DNA of 64,000 bases from Streptosporangium carneum (GTDB taxonomy: Bacteria; Actinomycetota; Actinomycetes; Streptosporangiales; Streptosporangiaceae), in assembly GCF_027922005.1 (NCBI RefSeq), contig NZ_BSEV01000015.1, forward strand, positions 1-64,000, in the 5' to 3' direction. Numbering within the stretch: the first letter of the stretch is position 1; the number at the start of each line of letters is the position of its first letter. The notes beneath the pieces were generated by a model. The model was not told the DNA's origin. It made no database searches and saw nothing but the letters and a program-made list of their open reading frames with translations. The position numbers were made by a program, and so were the translations under genes. Shown here one piece after another: positions 1 through 9,224 of this stretch.

Positions 1-1121
1 ACTGCTACAGCTCCTCGATCCCCAACACCGAGGTGCACGCGGCGGCCGGCCCGCAGAACCACTGGTTCTACCTGCTCGCCGAGGGCACCAACCCCGGGGG
101 CGGCAAGCCGGCCAGCCCGGTCTGCTCCGGCCCCTCGTCGCTGACCGGCATCGGCATCCAGAAGGCGGGCCAGATCTACCTGGCCGGTCTGAACATGAAG
201 ACCAGCGGCAACCGGACCCACGCCCAGTCGCGTGCCCAGACGCTGGCCGCCGCCAAGCAGCTGTTCCCCAGCAGCTGCACCGAGTACAACGCGGTCAGGG
301 CCGCGTGGAGCGCCGTCAACGTCCCCGCGGCCGCCAACGAGAACTGCACCAGCCAGAACGACTTCACCCTCTCGGTGAACCCGTCGTCGGCGACCGTCCA
401 GCAGGGCGCGTCGACCACCGCCACCCTGACCAGCACGGCGACCGGCACCCCGCAGAGCGTCTCGCTGACCGCCAGCGGCGCCCCCGCGGGCACCACGGTG
501 AGCTTCAGCCCGGCGACGATCAACTCCAACCAGACCTCGTCGGTCTCGATCGCCACGTCGGCCAGCACCCCGGCCGGCACCTACACGATCACCCTGACCG
601 GCACCGCCGGCTCCGTCACCCGCACCGCCAGCTTCTCCCTGACGGTCCGCGGCCCCCAGGGCGAGAACGACTTCTCCGTCTCGGTGAACCCGGCCTCGGC
701 CACGGTCAAGCCGGGCGCGTCGACCTCGGCCACCCTGAACAGCGCGATCACCTCCGGTAACGCGCAGAGCGTCTCGCTGACCGCCAGCGGCGCGCCCAGC
801 GGCACCACGGTGAGCTTCAGCCCGGCGACGATCAACTCGGGTCAGTCCTCGTCGGTCTCGATCGCCACGTCGGCCAGCACCCCGGCCGGCACCTACACGA
901 TCACCCTGACCGGCACCGGCACCGTCGGCGCCCGCTCCACCAGCTTCTCCCTCACCGTCTCCGATGACCAGGGCGGAACCAACTGGCAGGAGTGGAAGCA
1001 GTACAACGCCGGTGACACCGTCACCTACAACGGCGTCAACTACCGCTGCCTCCAGAGCCACACCTCCCTGCCCGGCTGGGAGCCGCCGAACGTCCCGGCT
1101 CTCTGGCAGCGTCTGTCCTAA
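1..1121 (+). CDS. Secreted M4 (thermolysin-like) metallopeptidase, C-terminal part (5' truncated by window)
   Basis: The reading frame is open from the first bases, so the catalytic HExxH region lies upstream of the window. What remains begins with the end of the thermolysin C-terminal domain, including the family-typical GIGIQKAGQIYLAGL segment. Two near-identical Ig-like/PKD-like modules of about 95 residues follow (each with SVSLTASGAP and SFSPATINS). The end is a Trp-rich carbohydrate-binding domain (WQEWKQYNAGDTVTYNG, LPGWEPPNVPALWQ) of the CBM5/12 chitin/cellulose-binding type. The protein is presumably exported and digests extracellular protein while anchored to polysaccharide. The two Ig-like modules are also near-identical at DNA level, so they are a recent internal duplication. 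Stop is TAA at 1119. Confidence 0.88.
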   Translation, partial: CYSSSIPNTEVHAAAGPQNHWFYLLAEGTNPGGGKPASPVCSGPSSLTGIGIQKAGQIYLAGLNMKTSGNRTHAQSRAQTLAAAKQLFPSSCTEYNAVRAAWSAVNVPAAANENCTSQNDFTLSVNPSSATVQQGASTTATLTSTATGTPQSVSLTASGAPAGTTVSFSPATINSNQTSSVSIATSASTPAGTYTITLTGTAGSVTRTASFSLTVRGPQGENDFSVSVNPASATVKPGASTSATLNSAITSGNAQSVSLTASGAPSGTTVSFSPATINSGQSSSVSIATSASTPAGTYTITLTGTGTVGARSTSFSLTVSDDQGGTNWQEWKQYNAGDTVTYNGVNYRCLQSHTSLPGWEPPNVPALWQRLS

Positions 1122-1235
1122 CCTCTAACTGAATACTTCGACAACCGAAGACCGGGTACGGCGAGCGGGCATGGCCGCTCGCCGTACCTTTTCGGTCTCC
1201 CGGGTTTCCTTTTCCGCCGTCCTCGGTGACTTCTA

Positions 1236-1292
1236 CGGGAAACGACAGAAACGCGCCCACCGGGACGGTGGGCGCGTTTCTGTCGTTTCCCG
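1236..1292. terminator. Long perfect hairpin, probable bidirectional terminator
   Basis: A 25-bp perfectly complementary stem (1236-1260 with 1268-1292) encloses a 7-nt loop that can extend the stem further. It lies between the convergent M4 peptidase (plus) and SARP gene (minus). There is no clear T-tract, which is normal for high-GC actinomycete terminators. Confidence 0.75.
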
Positions 1293-1337
1293 GCGTTTCT
1301 CAGGTTCCCGGGCTTCCGCGGGGTTCCGCGGGGTTCC

Positions 1338-3362
1338 TCAAGGGTGTGAACGCCCCCGCATGAGCCGTTCCCTGGCGGCGGAGATCTCCGTCGCGGTCTC
1401 CTCACACACGAGCCTCTCGCGCGCGTACAGGCGCAGCCAGTCGGCTATCAGGTAGACCTGCGAGGGCCAGGGCTCCGCGGTGACGACGTGGGCCTCGACG
1501 AGCTTGTCGGCGACGCAGCCGGCGAACCGCGTGTCCGAGCCGAGCAGCGCCGCCAGGTCGTCGACGGTGAACTCACCGCCGGGCAGCGCCCCGAGACGTC
1601 GCAGCGAGGCCCACAGGTCGGGTCCGAGCTCACGCCGGTAGGTGGCCGCGCACATGCGCAGCGACAGGTCGCCCACGGACAGCTCGTCCAGCAGTGACTG
1701 CTCGTCCGCGAGCCGGTCGGCGAACGCCGACAGGCCCGCGTGCCGCTGGGCGGCCAGCCGCGCCCCCGCGATGCGGATGGCGAGCGGCAGGTTCCCGCAC
1801 GTGCGAACCATGCGCGTGGCCGCGGCGAGGGCGGCGTCGACGCGCTCGGCGCCGGTGATCCGCCGGAGCAGCTCGACGCCCTCCTCCGGGGTGAAGCCCT
1901 CCATGTCCACGTGGTGCGCCGACTCCAGGGCGCTCAGCCGTCTCCTGCCCGTGATCAGGACGCCGTTGTCCCCGGCGCCGGGCAGCAGCGGCCGTATCTG
2001 CGCCTCGGTCGAGGCCTCGTCGAAGATGAGCAGGATGCGGCGCTCGGCCAGCCAGGCCCGGTAGACGGCGACGCGCTCACCGGCCCTGCGCGGCGGGTCG
2101 CCGTCGAAGCCGCAGGTGCGGAGCGTCTCGGCCAGCACGTCGGGCACGGAACGCTCCCGGCCCGCCGGGGTGCGCAGCCGTACGAACAGCTGCCCGTCGC
2201 TGAAGCGCTCGCGGAGCAGGTGGGCGACGTGGACGGCGAAGGCGGTCTTGCCCGTGCCCGCGGGGCCCGAGATCGCCACCGGCGGGCTGTGCGGGCTGGT
2301 CAGGAACATGTCCAGGACCTTCCGCACCTCCTCCTCGCGGCCGGTGAAGTCGGCCAGGTCGCGGGGGAGCTGGCTGAGGTGGGCGACCACGTCGTGGCCG
2401 CCGCCGGTCGCGGTGTACGCGCCGGGGAACGTTCCGGCGGAGGACCTCCTCGCGGGGGAGGCGTTCACCCTCCACCCCGGGCTCAGGGAGGCCGCCCCCC
2501 TGGACACGGTCCCCCAGGACACGGCGCTCCCCGGTCTTGCCCCCGGGGGCGCTCCGCTCACGGTGGGGCCGTCCAGTGACGGGTCGCCCGCGAGGATCGC
2601 CCGGTAGAGCCGTTCGAGGACCGGGCTGGGCTGCAGGCCGAGCTCCCTGGCCAGTGTCTGGCGCATGGTCTCGTACTCGGCGAGGGCCTCCGCCTGACGG
2701 CCGCAGCGGAACAGCGCGATCATCTGCGCGCTGCGCAGCCGCTCGCGCAGCGGGTGCCGCCTGACGTTCTCCTCGAGCGAGCCGATGAGGTCGGTGTGCT
2801 GCCCGAGGCAGAGCTTGGCCTCGGCCCAGTCCTCGTAGACCGACATGCGCTCGCTGTGGAGCCGGGAGAGCTCGTCGCTGATGAGCGGGACGTGCGCCAT
2901 GTCGGGCAGGGGGTCGCCCCGCCAGAGCTTCAGCGCGTCATGGAGGGGGCCGACCGCCCTGGCGACCTCGCGGTCGCGCAGGTGCTGCCGCCCCTGGCGG
3001 GCCAGGGTCTCGTAACGGAGGATGTCCAGCTGGTGGGGGCCGAGCTGCAGCTGGTAGCCGGGAGGGCGGTAGGCGAGCCGGTGGCGGTGCGCGGCCCCGA
3101 GGACGTTCTTCCTCAGCGCGGAGACGTAGACCTGGACGTTCTTGAGCGCTGTGCGAGGCGGCTCCTCGCTCCACGCCGCGGTGCTGAGCTGCTCGACCGG
3201 GACGATCCTGTTGGCGTGGCAGAGCAGCAGGGACAGGAGCACCCGTTGTTTGAACGGTCCCAGCGGGACGAGGCCGCCGTTGCGGTAGGCCTCAAGAGGG
3301 CCAAGCACGGCGAAAGTCGTTTCTTCCGCCTCTACCTCCTCGGGCAATACGGTTACGCCCAC
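1338..3362 (-). CDS. SARP-family transcriptional activator with BTAD and NB-ARC ATPase domains (AfsR-like)
   Basis: 674 residues. Residues ~15-110 form the OmpR-type winged-helix DNA-binding domain (FKQRVLLSLLL, then ALKNVQVYVSALRKNV). Residues ~115-260 are the bacterial transcriptional activation domain (BTAD), ending near ELGLQPSPVLERLYRAIL. A Pro/Gly/Ser-rich linker leads to an NB-ARC ATPase with Walker A GPAGTGKT and Walker B ILLIFDEA. The C-terminal TPR block of full AfsR proteins is missing. SARPs bind heptameric repeats and switch on antibiotic clusters, so this is a likely pathway activator for the region to its right. The 127-bp gap upstream (3363-3489) is AT-richer and should hold its promoter. 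Confidence 0.9.
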   Translation of the reverse strand: MGVTVLPEEVEAEETTFAVLGPLEAYRNGGLVPLGPFKQRVLLSLLLCHANRIVPVEQLSTAAWSEEPPRTALKNVQVYVSALRKNVLGAAHRHRLAYRPPGYQLQLGPHQLDILRYETLARQGRQHLRDREVARAVGPLHDALKLWRGDPLPDMAHVPLISDELSRLHSERMSVYEDWAEAKLCLGQHTDLIGSLEENVRRHPLRERLRSAQMIALFRCGRQAEALAEYETMRQTLARELGLQPSPVLERLYRAILAGDPSLDGPTVSGAPPGARPGSAVSWGTVSRGAASLSPGWRVNASPARRSSAGTFPGAYTATGGGHDVVAHLSQLPRDLADFTGREEEVRKVLDMFLTSPHSPPVAISGPAGTGKTAFAVHVAHLLRERFSDGQLFVRLRTPAGRERSVPDVLAETLRTCGFDGDPPRRAGERVAVYRAWLAERRILLIFDEASTEAQIRPLLPGAGDNGVLITGRRRLSALESAHHVDMEGFTPEEGVELLRRITGAERVDAALAAATRMVRTCGNLPLAIRIAGARLAAQRHAGLSAFADRLADEQSLLDELSVGDLSLRMCAATYRRELGPDLWASLRRLGALPGGEFTVDDLAALLGSDTRFAGCVADKLVEAHVVTAEPWPSQVYLIADWLRLYARERLVCEETATEISAARERLMRGRSHP

Positions 3363-3489
3363 AGGGGATTCTCCATCGGCTACTCAGACGGCTGCGGAAG
3401 TCCAACCAGACCTAGACAGATACGGTCATTGAATTGTCATGATATAGGGCCATATCTCATAGTAAATGGGTGATTTCTGCCTGAATTGG

Positions 3490-4143
3490 TCAGCTCCTAT
3501 TGTCTACTAGGAGCTCGTGCAGGGAACGGATGAGCCGTAACCCCGCCTCCCGTCGTCCGTTATCCCCCTGCGCCAGCGTGGAGACGATGGCCGCCAGCTC
3601 GCCGAGCTCGCCGTCCGCGCCGTCGAGGATCCGCCGGGCGTGGCGGTTGCGCTGCACGATCCTGAGCGCGGCCGACGCCTGCCCGGCGAAGAGGGTCAGC
3701 AGCGTCAGCTCGTCGATGCCCGTCCGGGCGCCCGGTCTGGGGTCCAGGACCTCCAGCACCCCCAGAGCCTCGTCCTCGTAGATGAGCGGAGCCGCCATGA
3801 GCGCCCCCGGCACGTACGCCGTCGACTCGGCGATGTCCCGGGCGAACACGGTGCTCGTCGACAGGTCGTTCACGATGAGGGCGTCCCTGGAGTTCAGCAC
3901 CCATCCGGCGATCCCCTTGGTGGAGGGGAAGCGCCGCCCGACGAGAAACGCCTCCCCCTCCCCGGATACCGCCTCGAAGACGAGGTCCCCGTGCTCCTCG
4001 TTCACCAGGAAGATGGAACTCGCGCTCGCTTCGAAGATCACGCGTGCCGTGTCGACGATCGACTGGAGCAGGACGCGGTGGTCCTGGTCCGATCCCGCGA
4101 CCGCGGTCGAAATCGCCGCGACGATCTCACTGTTGGCGTTCAT
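3490..4143 (-). CDS. GAF-domain sensor protein
   Basis: 217 residues. The start is the ATG overlapping the stop of the upstream subtilisin gene (ATGA, 4140-4143). Residues ~20-160 form a GAF domain (LLQSIVDTARVIFEASASSI, then GIAGWVLNSRDALIVND and MAAPLIYEDEALGVLEVLD). The last ~50 residues are helical with no recognised output domain. GAF domains bind small ligands such as cyclic nucleotides. As last gene of an operon that also encodes a class III cyclase-like protein, it could sense a product of that protein; that link is inference. Confidence 0.8.
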   Translation of the reverse strand: MNANSEIVAAISTAVAGSDQDHRVLLQSIVDTARVIFEASASSIFLVNEEHGDLVFEAVSGEGEAFLVGRRFPSTKGIAGWVLNSRDALIVNDLSTSTVFARDIAESTAYVPGALMAAPLIYEDEALGVLEVLDPRPGARTGIDELTLLTLFAGQASAALRIVQRNRHARRILDGADGELGELAAIVSTLAQGDNGRREAGLRLIRSLHELLVDNRS

Positions 4144-4955
4144 CGCTCTTCTCTCACGTTCTGCGACGTCTGGTACAGGACGGTCTTCACCTGGAAGGGC
4201 GTGAGCCCCGGGTGCTTGCTCATGATCAACGCGCAGCGGCCGGCCACGTGGGGGGTCGCGAAACTGTTGCCCGTGCACCGGGTGCGCCCGCCTCCGGGCC
4301 AGGCGACCTCGACCTCCGAGCCGTGGGCGAAGAACTCCACGGGCGGCCTGGGGTTGTACAGGATCAGGTCGGGGTCGTTCTCGGCGTGACTGCCGACGGA
4401 GATGACCGAGGAGAACCGCCAGGGGAAGCTCTCGACCGGCAGGTTGTGGGCCGACGCCACGAGCACGGTCCCGCGGAAGTAGGCGAGGTCGCCGAGCTCG
4501 CGCAGCGGCTCCGCCAGATGCCTCCTGCGGGTGGACAGGCTCAGGCTCACCACGTCGAACCCCTGGTCGATCGCCCACCTGAGCCCCGTGACGAACGCGT
4601 CGCCCGTCCCGGAGAACCCCGCGCCCAGGACCTGGACGCTGTGCAGCTCGCACTCGGGCGCGATCGAGCGGATGATGCCCGCGCAGGCGGTCCCGTGCCC
4701 GCAGCTGTCGCCCGCCTCGCTCTCCACGACGACGGCCCCGCCGTCCGCCCCCGCCCGCACGGCGTAGGACCCGTCGATCCGGCCGACCATCGGGTGGTCC
4801 GGCTCGATCCCGCTGTCCACGACGCAGACGCGGACGCCACGCCCGGTGGCCCCCCGCCACGCCCACTCCGCGGTGACGCCCGCGTGGCCGGAGGCGGCGA
4901 CGGCGATGTCGTCCTCCAGGCCGAGCCGCCAGGTGAGCGGCGGACGGGCGGTCAC
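4140..4955 (-). CDS. Subtilisin-like (S8) serine peptidase without signal peptide
   Basis: 271 residues with a complete S8 triad in order: Asp in VCVVDSGIE, His in CGHGTACAGII, Ser in GNSFATPHVAG. The oxyanion Asn is in ASAHNLP. There is no signal peptide or recognisable propeptide, so it probably acts in the cytoplasm. The start (4955) overlaps the stop of the cyclase gene by 4 nt, and its own stop overlaps the GAF gene, showing translational coupling. S8 enzymes in RiPP operons often remove leader peptides. The 62-aa peptide three genes upstream is the obvious candidate substrate (inference). Confidence 0.88.
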   Translation of the reverse strand: MTARPPLTWRLGLEDDIAVAASGHAGVTAEWAWRGATGRGVRVCVVDSGIEPDHPMVGRIDGSYAVRAGADGGAVVVESEAGDSCGHGTACAGIIRSIAPECELHSVQVLGAGFSGTGDAFVTGLRWAIDQGFDVVSLSLSTRRRHLAEPLRELGDLAYFRGTVLVASAHNLPVESFPWRFSSVISVGSHAENDPDLILYNPRPPVEFFAHGSEVEVAWPGGGRTRCTGNSFATPHVAGRCALIMSKHPGLTPFQVKTVLYQTSQNVREER

Positions 4956-7900
4956 CGGCGGCCCGCCGCCGCCAGCGCCAGGGCGCGGCCCACGAGGTGC
5001 CCCTTGGCCGCGAACTCGGCCGCCGCGGCACGCGCCGCCGACCTGCCCCTGTCACGGGCCCCCAGGGACAGGAGCCCACGGGCGTTGCTGAGCAGCACCG
5101 TGGCGCGGCAGACGGGGGAGTCGGTCTCACCCGCCTCCCGCAGCGCCCGCTCCATGAGCTCCTCGCAGACGTCCTCGTCCGCGCCCCGCAGGGCGAGCAC
5201 CCGCGCCTGGACGGCGCGCAGTTCCGCGGTGTTCACCGGCGCGACCTCCTCCGATCCCTCCAGTGCCGTCCGGGCGAGGCGCTCGGCTCCGGCGACGTCC
5301 CGTCTGTGCAGCAGCGCCCACGCCAGGTCACGCGAGGCGGTCGCCACGAGCTGGCCGTCGCCCAGCTCCTCAGCTCTGGCGCGGGCCCGGTGGAGCAGTT
5401 CCTCCGCCAGGTCCCAGCGGCCCGCGAGCGACTCGACCGAGGCGGAGAAGATGGGGGTGAAGGCGCCCGCGTACGCGTGGCGGAGGTCGGCGAAGACGTG
5501 TTCCGCGGCCTCCAGGGTCGCCCTGGCCTCGTCGAACTTCCCGCGTGTCGCCAGCAGGACGGCCAGCGGACAGCCGACGACGGCGCGCACCGTTCCCCTG
5601 TCCCTGCCGTGCGCGGCCATCAGGGCACGGCACTCGGAGATGGCGAGGGGGGCCGGTTCCGGACCCAGCCAGAGCGAGACGGCGAGGTTGCCCAGGATGG
5701 TCGCCCGCTCCAGCTCCGCGTCCGACCTGAGGGCGTACCCCAGCGCGCGCCGCAGCATGGTCCCCGTGTCGGCGAACCTGCCCCGCCCCTGCGCCTCCTG
5801 GGCCACCATGGTCCAGGCCCTGGCCAGCCCGAGGTCGTCGCCCGCCTCCTCGAACACCGGCACGGCCCGCCGCGCGACCTCGAAGGCGCGTGAGGGGTCG
5901 AAGTGGGCGAGGTAGAGCGAGGCGTGGGCGGCGACCAGCGGGTCCGCGCCGCCCCCGGCCTGCTCCAGCACCTCGCTCAGCAGCCGTCGCCCCCGCTCGA
6001 TCTCGCCCAGGGTGATCTGGGCCTCCGCGACGCGCCCGCTGACCCCGAGCCAGCCGGGATCGTCGGGCCCGAGCAGGTCGGCGCCCCTGCTGAGCAGGTT
6101 CTCCGCCCTGGACAGGTCGCTTCTGCGCAGCGCGACCGTGCCCGCCCCCACGATGCGGGCGGCGGCCCCGCCGCGCAGCCGCAGGGTGTGCTCGTCGGGC
6201 GGGCCCAGATCGGCGCGGTGCCGGTAGGCCTGTTCCAGATGCGTCCCCACGGCCTCGTCGCCGCCGCTCGCGACGGCCAGCCAGCCGGCGAACCTCTCGT
6301 GGAGCTCGGCGCGCCGCCGTTTGGCCATCCCCCCGTACACCACCTCCTGGATGAGGGCTCCGGAGAAACGGAACGTCACCTCGGTGCGGTGCTCGACGAA
6401 GCACTTGCGCTCCAGCAGCTCCAGCAGCGCGCCCAGGTCGTCCGGCTCGCAGATGGACCGCAGCTGCTCGACGGTGAACTCCCTGCCGATCACCGCGGCG
6501 CACTCCAACACCGACCTGGCGGCCTGTCCGAGGCCGTCGACGCGGGCGGCGATGAGCGAGTGCACGGTCGGCGGCAGGCTGTGCGGCTCCCCGCCGTCGC
6601 GGAGCATGGCCACCAGTTGCTCAAGGTAGAGGGGGTTGCCCTCGGCGCGGTCCGCGATCCGGTCGACGAGCGCGCTGTCGTGCGGCATCACCTCGACCAG
6701 CTCGGAGACCAGGAGCCTGGAGTCCTCCGGGCCGAGCCGGGGCAGGGCGAGCCTTGAGCCCGGCTGCCAGTCGGGAAGCCGTTCGAAGAGGTCGGGCCTG
6801 GTGACGCACAGCACCATCACGGCCGCGTCCCGAAGCTCCTCGGCGAGGTCGCCGAGCAGGTCGAAGACGGACCTGGCCGCCCAGTGCACGTCGTCCAGCA
6901 CGATCAGGACGCCCGCCGACCGCCCGAGGTCCTGCAGCAGGCCGCGCAGCGCCCGCGAGGTCTCCTGGTGCGAGGGGTTGGGCGTGCCGTCCCTCAGCAG
7001 GCCCGCACGGAGCACGGCGAGAGCCTCGGGATCGGGGGCGCCGACCGTCACCAGCTCGCGTACCGCGTCCGCGACCCCGAGCAGCGTGCCGCCCGCCCCG
7101 TACGGCCTGCACCGGCCCGAGCCGACGAGGACGCCCCGCTCGCCCGCCCGCGCCAGCCACAGCCGCGCCAGCCGGGTCTTGCCGATCCCGGCCTCCCCGT
7201 GCAGGGTGACGATGCGGCACTCGCGCCGCCGGATGACCTCCTCCAGGGCCAGGTCGAGCTCGCGCAGCGGCTCCCGCCTGTCGACGAACGGGACGTCGAA
7301 CCTGCGGGCGACCGCGGGGTCGTCCGAACGCATCGAGACCAGCCGCCACGCGGTGGTCGTGCGCCGTTTGCCCCGCAGCTCGAGCTGCCCGACCTGGGTG
7401 CCGACCGCGGAGGGGCCGACGAGACGCCAGGTCTCCTGGCCGAGCAGGATCTCCCCGGGGCCCGCGAACTGCTGCAGCCTGGCCGCGGTGTTCACCACCT
7501 CGCCCGCGACGAGCGCCTGCTCGCCGTAGGCGTGTCCCGAGGCGACGACCTCGCCGGTGTTGACCCCGATGCGGACCTTGAGGCGGATCCCGAGCGCGCG
7601 TTCGAGGTCGTCGTTCAGCCCGTCGAGCGCCTCCCGCATGTCCACCGCCGCCCGCGCGGCGCGCAGCGCGTCGTCCTCGTGGAGCTCCGGCACGCCGAAG
7701 ACCGCCATCACGGCGTCGCCGATGAACTTCTCCACGGTGCCGCCGTGCCACGCCAGCTGGTCCCGCATGAGCGCGAAGTAGCGGATCAGCACCGCGCGCA
7801 GGGACTCGGGGTCCAGGCGCTCGCTCAGCGCGGTCGACTCGGCCAGGTCGCAGAAGACAACCGTGACGATCTTTCGTGCCTCCGGGGGCGTCGCCGCGGC

Positions 7901-7972
7901 GAGACGCGTGCCGCACGACGGGCAGAACCGGGGCCGGCCCGGCGACACGGCCAGGCAGGAGGGGCATCGCAT
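4952..7972 (-). CDS. Class III adenylate/guanylate cyclase-domain protein with STAND-type ATPase and TPR-like region
   Basis: 1006 residues. The N-terminus is a zinc ribbon (CPSCLAVSPGRPRFCPSC). Residues ~30-200 form a class III cyclase homology domain with both metal-binding Asp motifs (VTVVFCDLAEST and FIGDAVMAVFG) and the RIGVNTGEVVASG segment. Residues ~225-500 are an ATPase with Walker A LHGEAGIGKTRLARL and a LIVLDDVHW Walker B. The rest is helical, TPR-like. This architecture is common in actinomycete signalling proteins, many acting as regulators; no DNA-binding domain is visible. It starts 15 nt after the 62-aa peptide gene and overlaps the subtilisin gene by 4 nt. A regulatory or processing-control role in the pathway is inferred. 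Confidence 0.88.
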   Translation of the reverse strand: MRCPSCLAVSPGRPRFCPSCGTRLAAATPPEARKIVTVVFCDLAESTALSERLDPESLRAVLIRYFALMRDQLAWHGGTVEKFIGDAVMAVFGVPELHEDDALRAARAAVDMREALDGLNDDLERALGIRLKVRIGVNTGEVVASGHAYGEQALVAGEVVNTAARLQQFAGPGEILLGQETWRLVGPSAVGTQVGQLELRGKRRTTTAWRLVSMRSDDPAVARRFDVPFVDRREPLRELDLALEEVIRRRECRIVTLHGEAGIGKTRLARLWLARAGERGVLVGSGRCRPYGAGGTLLGVADAVRELVTVGAPDPEALAVLRAGLLRDGTPNPSHQETSRALRGLLQDLGRSAGVLIVLDDVHWAARSVFDLLGDLAEELRDAAVMVLCVTRPDLFERLPDWQPGSRLALPRLGPEDSRLLVSELVEVMPHDSALVDRIADRAEGNPLYLEQLVAMLRDGGEPHSLPPTVHSLIAARVDGLGQAARSVLECAAVIGREFTVEQLRSICEPDDLGALLELLERKCFVEHRTEVTFRFSGALIQEVVYGGMAKRRRAELHERFAGWLAVASGGDEAVGTHLEQAYRHRADLGPPDEHTLRLRGGAAARIVGAGTVALRRSDLSRAENLLSRGADLLGPDDPGWLGVSGRVAEAQITLGEIERGRRLLSEVLEQAGGGADPLVAAHASLYLAHFDPSRAFEVARRAVPVFEEAGDDLGLARAWTMVAQEAQGRGRFADTGTMLRRALGYALRSDAELERATILGNLAVSLWLGPEPAPLAISECRALMAAHGRDRGTVRAVVGCPLAVLLATRGKFDEARATLEAAEHVFADLRHAYAGAFTPIFSASVESLAGRWDLAEELLHRARARAEELGDGQLVATASRDLAWALLHRRDVAGAERLARTALEGSEEVAPVNTAELRAVQARVLALRGADEDVCEELMERALREAGETDSPVCRATVLLSNARGLLSLGARDRGRSAARAAAAEFAAKGHLVGRALALAAAGRR

Positions 7973-7987
7973 GAACGGGTCCCCGAT

Positions 7988-8176
7988 CTAGAACAGCAGG
8001 CCGCCGACGATATGGGCCTCGACCTCCGGATCGCTCTCCTGGAGCTGCCGCTGGATGGAGACGAGGAGCGCGACCTCCTCCTCGCTCAGCGAGAGGATGA
8101 CCTCCCGCTGCTCGGCGCCGACGAGGGTCAGGTCGATCCCCGCCATGGTCAGCTCATGAAGAGGGTCAAAGGCCAT
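7988..8176 (-). CDS. Candidate RiPP precursor peptide, 62 aa
   Basis: A small acidic peptide with a strong ribosome-binding site (AGGAGG, 5 nt before the ATG at 8176). Its start overlaps the end of the radical SAM gene by 11 nt. The N-terminal two thirds look like a helical leader (LSEEEVALLVSIQRQLQES). The tail is DPEVEAHIVGGLLF. There is no Cys, so thioether chemistry on this peptide is excluded; C-C, C-O or aromatic cross-links, or cleavage, remain possible. It resembles, from memory, short peptides annotated next to radical SAM genes in actinobacteria ('aroma-sacti cluster' peptides), but I cannot verify that here. It could instead be a small accessory protein. Confidence 0.65.
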   Translation of the reverse strand: MAFDPLHELTMAGIDLTLVGAEQREVILSLSEEEVALLVSIQRQLQESDPEVEAHIVGGLLF

Positions 8177-9224
8177 CGTTCCTCCTGGGGTGGCCGAGGG
8201 ATACGAGCTCGCTGTACGGCGGGCAGCCGTACCGTCTGGCGAATCCGGCGCCGCCTGCGGCCAGTTGCATGTCGCGGACCTGCCGTTCGAGGAAGGCGGA
8301 GACGGGGGTCCTCGCCCGGGTGAGCGGACCCAGCGCGCGACAGGTCTCGCAGTACCCCGACCCGGGGGCGTCGGCGAGCCGCAGCGGGCCGTACGTCCTG
8401 ATGGCGCGGAGCGTGTCGGAGCCGAGGCAGCGCTCGCGGATCGTGCTCCAGCCGTCGTCGCGCGCGTGTCCCAGGAGCAGGTGGGCGGGGACGGGGCGGT
8501 GGTCGACGACGTCCTGGTTGCAGCAGGCGGTGATCGTCCCGTCGAAGCCGACGACCGGCCACGCGGCCATCGCGCAGGGCAGGACCCGCGCCTGCGTCTC
8601 CCGCTCCTCCTGCGGTGCGGTGTCCCGGACGGCGGGAGAGGCGTTCGGCGGCAGGGCGCGGGCGCGGCCGACGGGCTGCACCCGGCTCACCAGCACCGGC
8701 ACCCGGTCGTCGAACTCCCGCCTGATCGCCGAGGTGACGTCGCGCAGGTAGGGGTCCTCGGGGCCGGCGCCCGTGACGTGGAAGCTGAGGTCCTTGCCGC
8801 GCGCCAGCAGCGTCCGCATGACGGCGAAGACGCTCTCCCGCGGCACCTCCTCCTCGTGGAAGGCGTCCAGGCTCGCGGAGAAGTGGTCGGCCGCCTCGAT
8901 CGCCTCCCCGATGGCGGGCGGGATCCTCGGCGCGAAGAACATGCCTGAAAGGATCATGGTACGGCTGCCGCTCGCGGCCGCCGTCTCCGCCAGGGAACGG
9001 ACCAGCCTGGGCCGCAGCAGCGGCTCGCCCCCGGTGAGCATGACCAGCTCGGGCCGGTCACCGGGGGTGAACGTCCCGGCCAGCCGCAGGAAGGGGTGAC
9101 CTGGATGCTCCTGGCTGGTCGGCAGGGAGCCGGTCGAACAGTGGCGGCAGCGCAGCGGGCACCGGCGGGTGATCGCCATGAGCACCGCGGCCGCGGGCAC
9201 GGGGCGCAGCGCCAGGATGTCCAT
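8166..9224 (-). CDS. Radical SAM enzyme with SPASM-like C-terminal cysteines
   Basis: 352 residues from the ATG at 9224, which overlaps the stop of the oxidase gene (ATGA); an upstream start at 9269 is possible. The radical SAM motif CPLRCRHC binds the 4Fe-4S cluster and S-adenosylmethionine, and VMLTGGEPLLRP is the GGE motif. The C-terminal half has a Cys before DGTITACCNQD and then CETC, an auxiliary-cluster arrangement typical of peptide-modifying enzymes. It directly precedes and overlaps the 62-aa peptide gene, its likely substrate. The same C-terminal layout recurs in the radical SAM proteins at 20834 and 22505. Confidence 0.87.
   Translation of the reverse strand: MDILALRPVPAAAVLMAITRRCPLRCRHCSTGSLPTSQEHPGHPFLRLAGTFTPGDRPELVMLTGGEPLLRPRLVRSLAETAAASGSRTMILSGMFFAPRIPPAIGEAIEAADHFSASLDAFHEEEVPRESVFAVMRTLLARGKDLSFHVTGAGPEDPYLRDVTSAIRREFDDRVPVLVSRVQPVGRARALPPNASPAVRDTAPQEERETQARVLPCAMAAWPVVGFDGTITACCNQDVVDHRPVPAHLLLGHARDDGWSTIRERCLGSDTLRAIRTYGPLRLADAPGSGYCETCRALGPLTRARTPVSAFLERQVRDMQLAAGGAGFARRYGCPPYSELVSLGHPRRNDGL

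Noticed and set aside
4143-5130. Upstream extension of the GAF gene frame to 5130
   Set aside because: The extension is Arg/Pro-rich and overlaps the subtilisin gene in another frame; the coupled ATG at 4143 is the natural start.
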